A DNA stretch of 64,000 bases. It comes from Euryodendron excelsum. Taxonomy: Eukaryota > Streptophyta > Magnoliopsida > Ericales > Pentaphylacaceae. The translations under genes were made by a program, and so were the position numbers. Position 1 is the stretch's first letter; each line of letters begins with the position of its first letter. The stretch is from positions 6,824,501 through 6,888,500 of the forward strand of contig CM065393.1 of assembly GCA_033060915.1 (NCBI GenBank), read 5' to 3'. Below are positions 35,230-45,779 of this stretch, in pieces. The notes under the pieces were generated by a model that saw only the letters and a list, made by a program, of their open reading frames with translations, had not been told where the DNA came from and ran no database searches.

Positions 35230-35900
35230 TATTATAATATTTTTTTTACTAATTACTAACACGTTTTTAAATTTAATTAGTTTACTCAATATTATTTTTA
35301 CTCAAATAATTACTAACACATTTTTATTACTAATTACTAACACATTTTTAAATTTAATTATTTAACTCATTATTATTTTTACTAAACTCTTCCAACAATT
35401 TCAATTTTATACATTTAAATAAAACTATCATACCAACATCAATAAATTAAATAAATATATTACCAATAACTATCTTACAACAAATTCGATATTATAATAT
35501 TTTATTACTAATTACTAACACATTTTTAAATTTAATTATTTTACTCAATATTATTTTTACTCAAATAATTACTAACACATTTTTAAATTTAATTATTTAA
35601 CTCATTATTATTTTTACTAAACTCTTACAGTAATTTCGATTTTATACATTTAAATAAAACTATCTTACCAACGTCAATAACTAAAATAAATATCTTACCA
35701 ATAATTTATTTATTTTTTTCAATTTTGATTTTATACATTTAAATAAAATTATCTTACCAACATTAATAAATTAAATAAATATCTTACCAATAACTATCTT
35801 ATCAACAATTTCGATATTATAATATTTTATTACTAATTACTAACACAATTTTAAATGTAATTATTTTACTCAATATTATTTTTACTGAAATAATTACTAA
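35230..35900. repeat. AT-rich minisatellite, MULE right arm
   Basis: Units containing ATTACTAATTACTAACACATTTTTAA, then TTTAATTATTT and ACTCATTATTATTTTTACT recur, with TATACATTTAAATAAAACTATCTTACC between them. They are the inverse of the left-arm array at 16560-16960, so they belong to long imperfect inverted arms. Confidence 0.8.
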
Positions 35901-36819
35901 CACATTGGGTGAGAAAAAGAGAATAAAAATCTTTTTTTTTTTCAATTTCTTTTCTTTCACCAAATACTTGATTTAAACACAAGGTAAAGATCCTCTCAAA
36001 TTTCAAAGTTAAATTTAAGAATATAGAGTTACCAAAATTAATTAAATTGTCGTAAGATGTTTTTTATTTTTTATTTTAGAGTGAATCGACCAAATTTAAT
36101 GCTGAATTATGGCCGTCTGTCACAAAATTTCAATACAACAATATTTTGGTAAACTACAAGTTGCCGATTTGGGTGGCTGACATTTTCCAATACAATTCAG
36201 CCAATGCATTATTAATCTTAATGATGACATCAGCAAGTATTTGATATTATCAAGTTGATATGTATTTATTAATTATTTTCCTTTATAAAAAACTTATTAA
36301 CTAGAAAAAATTAAAAAAAAAAAAGTAGAGACTATTTGAAACCTGAATTTAACTCAATATTATTTTTACTCAAATAATTACTAACAGTAGAGACTAAGAG
36401 CTTGATAAAAGTTTTAAGACTTCACAAAATCAAATATACAAACAGTAGAGACTAATTAAATTTTAAATTCAAGCTTAAAAGAATCAACACCACAAACACA
36501 TCATGACACAAATAATAACTACCTTACCAACATAAATAAATAAAATATTTTACTAATGAAATTGACTAACTTGTTCGGTCTGCAAAATAACGAAATCATT
36601 TCTCGAAGTCGCAGGAACAGCAAATATGGCTACAAATAAAATAATACACAGTTAGTAATCTGTCAAATGTATTATAAAATATATATCTATTTAACATTAG
36701 ATCTTGTTACCTTATTATAATCCGAAAAAAGGGCTAAGAAAGTAGATCAGAGAGTTGGTCGAGAGAGTTATTCGCAAAGAGAGAAAGAGAAAAAGAGGGA
36801 GCTGATTAAAATAAGAAAC

Positions 36820-37135
36820 AAAGGAAATGGACAGAGAGAACAGAAGGAATGGGGAGAGGGGGGAGCTGGAGCTGAATTCGGGGCAGAGGGGGCGCCTGGA
36901 GAATAAGGAATGGGGGGGAGTAAAAAGGAGGCAGGCAGATTTCAATAAAAAAAAAAAAAAAAATGAAAAAATGAAAGGGGGAGGGGGGGCCAGGGGGGAG
37001 GGGGCGGGCAGATTCCACAAATAAAAAAAAGAGAATGCCAAAGGAAAGGGGAAGGGGGGGCCAAGGGAGGGCGTGGGCAGATTTCACACAAAAAAAACAA
37101 GAATAAAGAGGGGAGGGGGGCCAGGTGTGGTGAAC
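36820..37135. repeat. G-rich tract in the MULE right arm
   Basis: Plus strand is almost pure purine with many runs of four or more G (especially 36975-37015 and 37050-37070), with three copies of GGCAGATTTCA or GGCAGATTCCA followed by A-runs. Strong G-quadruplex potential. ORFs on either strand here are low-complexity and rejected. Counterpart of the C27 run in the left arm. Confidence 0.75.
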
Positions 37136-37140
37136 AGAAA

Positions 37141-37335
37141 ACGCAACTGACAAAACTCACTTTGAATTTGCGTTTTGTCAGAAAACGCACTCGCCAACAG
37201 CGTTTTCTGACAAAACTCACTTTCAATTTGCGTTTTGTCAGGAATCTCTGACTAAATGCACTATCAAGTTGCGTTTTGTCAGGAATCTCTGACTAAACGC
37301 ACTATTAAGTTGCGTTTTTGTCAAAAAGTACGAAA
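37141..37335 (-). repeat. Subterminal TTGCGTTTTGTCAG repeats of the MULE
   Basis: The word TTGCGTTTTGTCAG, or a close variant, occurs about five times next to inverted ACGCA words, in units of about 45-60 bp. Weaker copies (AACAAAACGCAGA, TTCTGACAAAACG) lie in the left arm at about 16200-16290. Such subterminal words are candidates for transposase binding. Confidence 0.7.
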
Positions 37336-37339
37336 TTTA

Positions 37340-37478
37340 TACAAAACATATTTTACGGTTGCGTTTTCTCTTAAAATGCAATTATAAATTGCGTTTTACA
37401 TTATTTTGGTAATAACCTTTTGACTTTGATTATTTTGGGAAAAAAGTTTTCTAATTTATTTATTCTGGGAAAAACCCC
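37340..37478 (-). repeat. MULE right terminal inverted repeat
   Basis: Inverse of 16061-16170, with an added 30 bp containing a second ATTATTTTGG word. Ends GGGAAAAACCCC next to the TSD CTTATTCAT at 37479-37487. Confidence 0.9.
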
Positions 37479-37487
37479 CTTATTCAT

Positions 37488-38109
37488 TGGTTAATATACA
37501 TGCATGCATATTTTTTTTTTCAATTTACTTTTCTTTGATATCTCTTTATCAATTTGGACCATGTAAATCTGATCATCGTCAACTAATAACAAATAATTAA
37601 TAAAAAATAAAAAATATTTTCAGAAATTCATATCTTAAATCGTGAAAAATGATTTTTGTAGTTATAAGCAATCTTATAAGTTCATGACAAACTACCATGG
37701 ACAGATCGTATTTCTACGTAGAGGGAGCTATATGTTTTCATTCCTATTCCTAAGAGAATCAAAGCTCATGTATGAAAAGAAATTGGATGTGTTTCCATTA
37801 GGCCAATATTAACTCATCAATGCATCAAAGCATTAGAGAATATGAATTAAATTCTGATAGTATTGTATATTTTATACTCATTATTCTAATACCTTGTGGG
37901 AATGATGAAATAGGAACTTGAAGTCCAGAAAAATAAAAATAAAAAAGAGCTAGAATTACTATCTTATTATAAAAACAGTAGGATCAGAATGAGAATAAGA
38001 TCCTCAATGATCGCCAAAATAGTTTAAAAAAAAAAAAATGGACCAAATCAAGCTAACTCAAAATAGTTAGAGGCTTAAAGCGACACTTTTAAATAAAACT
38101 TTCTACATA
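37488..38109. other. AT-rich spacer right of the MULE
   Basis: Nothing recognisable. Continues the host sequence interrupted by the MULE at 16052. Confidence 0.4.
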
Positions 38110-39975
38110 ATTTTATATCCTGGTAACTTTTGTAAATCTCTTTGTTTTGGTAAGATGCCTCAGAAGGTTTGTCTGGAGTTGGAGAAACTTCAAAGAAAAT
38201 TCCTTTGGGATGATATTGATGCAAAAAGAAAAATTAGATGTGTTCACTGGAGTTTAGTCACAAGAAGTTTGAATTTTGGGGGTTTAAGCATCCCATCCCT
38301 AAAAATAAGGAACTACTCTCTCCTTGCAAAGTGGTGGTAGAGGTTTGGTAGTGAGAAACAAGCCTTATGGAGAATACTAATATGTGTAAAGTATGGCCTG
38401 AGCTGAGAGGATTGGGTTCCTAAGATCAACCCTCAAAATAAAAGCTCAAGGATCTGGTCTAACATATTATCTGTAGGAGGCAAACAAAACGCTCTATCCT
38501 CCATTTTGCCCTCAAATACTCATCTTAAGTTGGGTCTGGAGCCTCAATAAGCTTTTGGCATGATGTTTGGATCGGAAATAAGCCTTTGAAGCTCTCATTC
38601 CCTAGGTTCTCTCTATCAACTCAGAAAGATGGCAACATTCAGTCCTTATTCAATTCTTTTGACAATTCCTGGAGTTTGCTGTTTAGAAGAAATCTTTTTC
38701 TTTGGGAATCTCAAGGTGTTAAAGATTTAAGGGCAATCCTCAATCCAGCCAATCCTGATCCTGGCCTTAAGGATTCCATATCTTGGCTGCCAGATAAGGA
38801 TGGAACCTTTTCGTGCAAATCTTTTTACAGGTCTTTTGAAGAAGGTAAGGGTCTTCAGGCTTTCAAATTCAAATTCTTGCGGACTAGCCCCTTCAAAAGC
38901 ACTTTTCTTTTGCTGGCTATCTCTGTTAAGAAGAATCAAAACAAAGGTGATGCTTGCAGAAAGGTCATGTTTGGCTCCAGCCTCTCTCTGCTCATTCTAT
39001 AAGTTACTTCCGGAATCATCTGATCACCTTTTACTAGCATGTAGCTTCTCATGGAAGGTGTGGTCAGCTATATTGAAGTGGTGGGCTTTGAAATGGGTTT
39101 GTCCTATGAATTTTAAGGCCCGCATGGATTGGTGGTTTGATTTTAGATTCAAGAAACCAAAGAAACACATCTGGCACTCTTTGTTTATAGTAGTGATTTG
39201 AAAATTATGTTTATTAAGGAATGACCACTTATGCAACCAAGCAGGCCTTGATTGCTCTGAGGTAGTGGATGACATCAAATTGATCACAACCTTTAAGTCA
39301 GTATGAATGATTTTCTCTATAGTATGGAGGGTGTTTGTTGTTATTCTTCAGTTTGTTCTTCAATTGGCTCCTTGCCAATTGGTTTTCTTTCTATTTTCTG
39401 GAGCCGGTCCTTTCTGCTAAACTTCAGCAGCTCAATCAGTCTGCTTTGGCCTTCTCTTTCTTCTGGCTTTCTTTCTCTTCTTTGGCGGATTGCCCTGAGG
39501 TAGTGGATGACATCAAATTGATCACAGCCTTTGGATTAAGGTAGGGGTGCAAAGAACAGTCTCAATATCAATGTTTTCTCTATAGTTTTGAGGGTGTTTG
39601 TTATTAGTGTTCAGTTTGTTCATCAATTGGCTCCTTGCCAAATTGGTTTCCTTAGTATTTTCTGGAGCTGGTCCTTTCTGATAAACTTTAGTAGCTTAGT
39701 CAATCTATTTTGGCCTTCTGTTTCTACTGGTTTTCCATCTCTTATTGGCTGTTTAGAGAGCTGGGAAAATTTAGAGGTTTGAGAAGGGGCTGGTGTTGCT
39801 GGTGAAATGGTAGGCGTTTTCCTTTGGTCTAGTAGTTGGTTCCTAATCAGCTGAGGACTGTATAAGATTTTCCTTTGTTTTGTTATCTTGGTGTGGATTC
39901 TACAGTCTTGGTGGTTCCTTTTCTGCTAAATCCTAGCCCCTGTTGTATTAGTTCTTTTTATCAATGATATTCAAC
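38110..39975 (+). mobile_element. 5'-truncated L1-type LINE fragment
   Basis: The left part encodes the region after the RT catalytic core (KLQRKFLWDD, then GGLSIPSLKIRNYSLLAKWW, then WRFGSEKQALW). The zinc-binding RT domain follows in broken frames (SFYRSF, then ESSDHLLLACSFSWKVWSAIL). Several stops and frameshifts are present. The 3' untranslated part (39200-39975) contains a large tandem duplication. No poly(A) tail or TSD was identified. Endonuclease and RT core are absent, so it is a dead 3' fragment. Confidence 0.75.
39255..39745 (+). repeat. ~240 bp tandem duplication in LINE 3' UTR
   Basis: The segment beginning GTAGTGGATGACATCAAATTGATCAC at 39261 and at about 39500 is repeated, including TTCAATTGGCTCCTTGCCAA/TTGG and CTGGAGCCGGTCCTTTCTG (39380-39415 and 39660-39685). 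The two copies differ by substitutions and small gaps. Confidence 0.8.
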
Positions 39976-40699
39976 TTTTGTTGTTCCAAAACTTATGGAA
40001 TTCGAATTTTAGCTGAAAAAAGCAAGTCTTTATTACGGAATTCCTATTTACAAAAACTGGTTTTCTAACGTTAGTGTTGATTGTTAATTTGTTTTATAGA
40101 TTTCTACTTTGTTACCTGACACTCCAGATCTTTGGTTATTCATAATAATTTTTCAACGGGGCTGATTCAAGACGAGTTAAGCTAAACCCTATCCCGCTAT
40201 TAATAAGAAAACTATATCTCATACCACGCTTCAAAATTGCGACGGATTAAACTTCACCCTCTCACTTACATTAATAGGGTAAACTCACATAAAATTTCAA
40301 AATAAAAATATGAAGATTTTATAAACATAAACATAATATAACAAGTGAGAAAGCAAGAGACTAAATCCCAAAAAATAAAAAATATTTTGAAATCTTAACA
40401 TTTACTTGTATGTACAAAGCAAATTTTGTATTGTTAAAGTATAATAAAGGTATTTAGAGTATTTCACAATATAGTCAGAGTGGGGATGGTAGCGGCTGAC
40501 CTAAACCCGACGCCCTCCCGAACCTGTTTTGAGTCTATCCCGTTTACTTATTTTCCAAATCCGTACTATTAGGGGCGGAGTGAAGTAGAGTTTGAATTTT
40601 TCGGATTAAATTGTCATCCTTATACCCATGCGAGCCCTATATACTTTTTGGAATTTTTACATTAGGACTTTAAAAGTCCAAAAAATGAAAATGAAACTT
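39976..40699. other. AT-rich spacer
   Basis: No gene or element recognised between the LINE fragment and DEFL unit 2. Confidence 0.4.
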
Positions 40700-40974
40700 A
40701 TATTAAATACCTACAATCTGATTCCACCTTGATCTGCACTGGAATTTATGGATAAGAAGATGGTTACTCTCCATAATGTAGCTCATCATCATTGGACAAA
40801 AAAAATAATAAAAAAGAATTCATGTCATTATGATAACTTCAAATAATTTATGATGGCCTAATTAGAGATTTCCCTTCATCCTTTATAAATTCCTGGAGAA
40901 TCTGGATGCATTTCAATGAAGGTATAACAAGTTTGTAAAAGAAATCCTCACAAAAAAATGGTGTGTGTGTGTGT

Positions 40975-41013
<39 letters not shown>

Positions 41014-41431
41014 TCGAAGATGAAGATTCTTAATAAAGACTAATCAACTAAACCTTAATGTTGTTAGCCTTAAATCTTCAGTGGAACCGAAATTGAAAAG
41101 CGACGGCAATTACTATGAGCCAAATATGGGTTAAAAAGGCGGGTAGAGAATTACTCCTAAGCATGCCTTAATAATTTTCCTTCGCCCTTAAAGATTGTCT
41201 GATAGTATCCCTTAATTTACACTTAGGGTCATCTAATTTATACTCATATTCCTCTAAATTGCAAGTCATGCATGGTTGATTGACCCACTGATCTTCTTCA
41301 CAGATAAGTACCAACGAACTTTCACTCCTTTTAAGTACCAAAACACAGGATTTCACCAACAAAAAAATGTACTGAGAGCTATTGATCGATGTTTTAAAGA
41401 AGTTTTCGGTTTGGGCATTGAAGTTGAGGCA

Positions 41432-42266
41432 ATGGCTACAATCTCACATTCAACTGCATTTCTTATAGTCCTCCTTTTTATGGCTTCAGGTATGGCTCTC
41501 TCTTCAACTATATATGATTGGACCATTGTGTGTTTGTGTGTAACACAAAGTATACATAAACAAATGCAAAACAGGGCTTTTATGGCATACTCTTTCAACT
41601 AGCTAGGAAAGAAAATTTTTTTTCAGCTTTTCTCATTCTCGTGGCCGTGGGGTTTTCCTTAGACAAATCAGGTTTACTGCCTCTTGCACATCTTCTTGAT
41701 GAGAAATTCAAGAAGGAGAAAAAATAATAATTCAAATGGAACTTAGGCAATAGATTCTTTAATATGGCTCTCGTAACTATGCAAATCTGGTTGCATATTT
41801 TTATACTTTGTCGCAAATTTCTGTCTCCACAAGACTCTCATTAAAATGTCTCTCTTAACTATTTTTGATAACTAGACCTCAAAAATGGCCCTCTAACTTC
41901 TCTCTATATGGCTATCTATTTTAAAGAGCCTCACTTTAGCTCTCCAAATATAGAGAACCAAGAGTGAGTATCTAAATTTTTTAAAACCGGAATAGCTTAT
42001 GAGGTGACTAACTAAAATATAGAAGATTATTAGAGGATTTTTCAAAAGTGGCAAGCTAAAACTCTGGTGGAAGTCCAATAGTTAGGTGATAAAGAGTGCT
42101 TGGTAGTAATCTTGATTAAAGGATGATATGTGGTGTGTTAAGATATCAATAACCTAAATTTGTGATGTAATTGAGAGACTTTTAAAAAAAAAATATCACG
42201 TGATAAAATTTGATAGAGTATTTAAACTGAGCTATTTTAGAGAGTAATGTTGGAGATACTTACACA

Positions 42267-42307
<41 letters not shown>

Positions 42308-42679
42308 ATGTTAATACTAGTTCCAACAGTGCAAGGTGAAACAACGTGCAAGGATATAATAGGAGATTGTGGGCATGACTGCAATGCAAGGTGTAGTGCA
42401 AAATACCCGGGTGGTCAGGGAGTTTGTGCTATCGTTGTTGATAACCCTTCATACTGCACATGCTACTACAACTGTGGTCCACCTGCACCTCCGCCAGCTC
42501 CGCCACCTCCGAAGAGGAACTGCCACACTGTTATAGGAGACTGTGTTAGCAAGGCAGACTGCAATGCAAGGTGTATTGCCAATAAGCCCGGCGGTGAAGG
42601 ATGGTGTTATCCCTTTCAACCTTCATACTGCACCTGCGACTACACTTGTCTTCCAACTCCACTGCCGAAGAGGATTTAA
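41432..42679 (+). CDS. DEFL copy 2: secreted two-domain defensin-like protein
   Basis: Exon 1 is 41432-41489, donor G|GTATGG; exon 2 is 42321-42679, acceptor ATACTAG. The joined frame gives 138 residues. Exon 1 encodes a clean hydrophobic signal peptide (MATISHS, then AFLIVLLFMAS), with cleavage likely after VQG. Two tandem domains follow, each with eight cysteines in the spacing C-x6-C-x3-C-x3-C-x10-C-x(7-9)-C-x-C-x3-C, joined by a Pro/Ala linker. C-x3-C with C-x-C and a G-x-C word fits the CSalpha-beta fold of plant defensin-like (DEFL/LCR) peptides. Expected to be exported to the apoplast; antimicrobial or pollen/ovule signalling roles are known in the family, but the role here is not known. 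It is the only copy with intact splice sites and all 16 cysteines. The (CT)n tract at 42271-42306 is the intron's pyrimidine tract. Confidence 0.82.
42271..42306 (+). repeat. (CT)18 microsatellite in the DEFL copy 2 intron
   Basis: Thirty-six bases of CT repeat, 14 bp before exon 2. Length differs from copy 1 (31 bp), as expected of a slipping repeat. Confidence 0.9.
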
Positions 42680-42860
42680 TTGCATCAACCCTAATAGGTT
42701 TTTGGAGGTGCATGAAAGTGCCATACACATTACTATATATATTGCAAATTGTTATGCAAAACATAAAGATATTGACGGATGGAAAGCGATTGTAGGAAAT
42801 GGTTTCGTTTATTATACATGCCTCTGTGTTTGTTAGAAATGTTGAAAGCCCTTAGATGAT

Positions 42861-45200
42861 CTCTATCTATTTATCTATCTGTCTATAATTTTATACCGTG
42901 TACTAGCGTTGTTCCCAGAAACTCTTTGACATCAAAGTAGTGATGAATGGTCAAGATATATGCAAATATGTGAACTATTAATTTGTTTTCAAACTTCAAA
43001 GTATTCCTGTAAATTAAGGTAAAGTTGTAGGCTCATAAACGAAGAGAATTTTTGGATTTGGCAATTCATTATCTTTGTATATCCAAAAATAAAGTAAAAT
43101 TTTTTTGATGAATTTGAACGTAATTTTCCACTACAGCATAATTATAAATAAATAAATAAATAAATTTTAAGTTGAGCAAGATTATTGCATTCCAAATAAA
43201 TATGAATTTACTAACTTGCCAAACTATTTTGAAATGGACCAATGACATTGTAACACATCGTTACACATGATAAAATTACGTACCAATTTTTCAATTTGAC
43301 TTTCCATCCGTTAATATAATGAAATATATAATTTTAATAATCTAAATTAAGAAAAATGAGAAAAAAAGTATCAAATACGAAATTGAAGACCTTATAAGCA
43401 ATAATATGTTGTATAGATTTATAATATTTTCCCTTCTACAAGTAAATTACATTTATTACTTATTTCATTTTTTACAACGACAAGTCTTGTGGGCTCCTTT
43501 GCTTTAGATTATTTAGGTTGATTTAACTGACATTACTATCAATTAATATGGAATTTCAACTTAGTGGTTCGTTAACCTAATGATAAGATTATCTTAAAAT
43601 GCCGATAAATAATCGTTCTATTTCTACCAATGTCTAACTAAAAGTTTAAGGATATTGTGAAGATACAAGTTGCCCTTTGGATTAAAGCTATGGTTCCAGG
43701 CTGCTACTTCTCAGTAAATGATATTTTGTATTCAATTGAGGGTGTTAGAAAGGTGCTAGTTTTTGTCCAGTGTATTGTTTAGGCTTGCTAGTGTGAGGTG
43801 TTGATAGGCATTTTTTGTTGTTTACATTAGTCTAGGTTTATGCTAACCTCTTGTTGGCTTTGCGAGGTGGTAGCTACTGTTTCTGGTTTCCCAGATCTTC
43901 AGCTCTTCCCTTGGCTTTTGTATTCCTCATTCACATATATTATATATCAAAAGTTGAAGAATAACAATGAAATTTGAGGCAAAATGGGAGAGAGACAAAA
44001 TGACCACTTACCCACCTTAAAATTAATTACCAGGGAAAAATATTGAAAGTAATAATTTGACTAAACCTAATTTTATTTTCATTGTATTGGTATGAAGGAT
44101 TATATCGTAGGAAATTGTTTTCTCTATACGTACTTACCACCCATGTTTATTTACGAGCCTGTTTACTTTTTCTAAGATTTATTCAAAATTATTTAACTAA
44201 AAATCAAAAAAATAAAAAAGTTTTGATAACCTTAACTACACGAGCTCTAATTATTTAATTTGCTTTCTGCCCTCAATCTTCTATGATAGGCCCGTATTCT
44301 TCTAAACACAAAGTTAGGGTGGCATGATGCAACATTGACTTTGTGAGACGCAAATCGCATATATATAAGTTCTGTTCACCCTTATATTTTGTCTCTCTCT
44401 TATATGTCGCTTAGGTGTCATTCTCTATACTTTTATACTTTTAAAATGACATGCCACAGGGGTAATGAAGATTCTCATTACTAATTCTATTAAATTCTCT
44501 ATTTTTTGTACAATTCCGATTTGAAGAAAAAAGTATATGCAATAAACATTCTTATTAATTGTTTTATACATATAAATATGTATGAGTTCCATATTTAAGT
44601 ATTGTATTCATTTATACTAATCTGATTAAGTTTCCTATTTTGAAAAGAAACTCATCAAGTTCCGACTAATTCGTCTATTGTATTTAATTTTTATTTAAAA
44701 TAATAGTTGATATCGAGAGACACCAAATATAATTTTTTATTGTATACTTAAGATCTCTTGTAATTTTCATTTAAAATAATTAAACTACTTCACAGTTAAT
44801 AAGATATATTTAATTTTTATCAATAAAATAAAGTTCACTAAGATTTAACTACGTAAGATCTCTTAAAAAAATGTTAAAATTCCACTACTTTAATTTTTAT
44901 TATTATAGAGTAAGGTCTTGGATTAACATTATTTTTTGATGGATGGGCCTCAACTGTACCTGATGCGTGATTTAGAATTTGTAACTTTTTTATGGATATT
45001 TAAAATTTATAGTGTGTTTATTACAATAAATGTATGTATACTAGGGGTTATTTTAGATTTTATTACCATAAAATAAATTAGGATTGTCAATTTTGGATTG
45101 TATACTTGACTATTATGAATTTTGAATTAATTATTTACAATATTTTTATTGTAATTTGAAGAAGGCTAACTCCCGTGCATTTATACGAGTTGACACCTAG
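42861..45200. other. DEFL cluster spacer with duplicated flanks
   Basis: No ORF is supported. 44350-44480 matches the 3' flank of unit 1 (TTATATTTTGTCTCTCTCTT, CTTTTAAAATG, CACAGGGGTAAT), and ACTCCCGTGCAT at about 45170 matches about 15090. So a DEFL unit once lay here but lacks its exons. 43340-43560 also matches 45700-45780 joined to 50643-50770. About 43670-43960 resembles the 3' end of a LINE, with low confidence. Confidence 0.5.
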
Positions 45201-45435
45201 TTAATAAAGGAGGTAGTGCATTACACGTAAGCATGCCTTAGTAATTTTCCCTTCACCCTTGAGATATTATAATACTATCCCTTAATTCACGCTTAATAAT
45301 CGGCGTTGATTATTAGCACATTGATCTTCATTCACATATAAGTACCAATGTCCTTTCTCTCCTTGAAGAGGATTTCACCAACCAAAAGATGTACTGAGAG
45401 ATATTGAGATTTTAAAGAAGTTTTCAGTTGAGGAA

Positions 45436-45492
45436 ATGGCTTTTATCTTTCATTTACTGGTTTTCTTCTTGTTCTCCTTTTTATGGTGGCAG
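45436..45492 (+). pseudogene. DEFL copy 3: orphan exon 1
   Basis: The 5' flank (CAAAAGATGTACTGAGAG, TAAAGAAGTTTTC) and the signal-peptide exon are clearly homologous to copies 1 and 2, and the donor GTATG is kept at 45493. The exon is 57 nt instead of 58, so the phase at the splice site is wrong by one base. No exon 2 with the cysteine domains is found before the LINE at 45780 or after it. It is therefore a relic. Confidence 0.7.
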
Positions 45493-45779
45493 GTATGTCT
45501 CTCTAACTATGTTTGGTAGCCAATTCAAAAGAAAAATGAAATGAAAGAAGAAAAAAAAAACAAAAAAGAAAAAACCAAGTCCATACATTCCTTCTTTTGG
45601 TTCCCCCCTAAATTAATAAGAGGTCCAACACAAACCATGACTTCCAAAACCTAACTGTGAGCCACGACTTCTTGGGTATACTTTTTGTTCTCCACCATAT
45701 ATGGACAAGCAAAAAAGTATCCAATAAGAAATTAATGGCCTCATAACCAATTGCAATAATACATTGTATAAATTCATCC
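45493..45779. other. Spacer downstream of DEFL copy 3
   Basis: A-rich stretch at about 45535-45575, then sequence similar to 43340-43430. No gene. Ends at the poly(T) of the LINE. Confidence 0.4.

Larger units (their letters stand above)
16061..37478 (-). mobile_element. Autonomous-type MULE with MURA and PMD genes, now decayed
   Basis: The element starts GGGGTTTTTCCC and ends GGGAAAAACCCC, with inverted terminal repeats that continue for over 100 bp. It is bounded by a perfect 9 bp TSD CTTATTCAT (16052-16060 and 37479-37487), the length expected of Mutator-like elements. Without the nested copia element it would be about 9.96 kb. On the minus strand it encodes a MURA transposase (35108-32296) followed by a plant mobile domain gene (31846 to 17613). 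Both carry stops and frameshifts, so it cannot move by itself. Both arms contain an AT-rich minisatellite and a G/C-run in mirror order, so imperfect inverted similarity extends beyond the strict TIR. Confidence 0.9.
40700..42860 (+). repeat. DEFL duplication unit 2
   Basis: Counterpart of unit 1. The leader at 40730-40840, promoter flank (40880-41370), exon 1, intron and exon 2 are all recognisable. A (GT)n(GA)n microsatellite lies at about 40963-41010. The flanking words GCATGCCTTA (41161) and TAAGTACCAA (41304) are shared with units 1 and 3. Confidence 0.7.

Noticed and set aside
36715..37226. Several 65-115 codon ORFs, Pro/Phe or Gly/Lys rich
   Set aside because: They arise from the G-rich tract in the MULE right arm. 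No domain, and low complexity.
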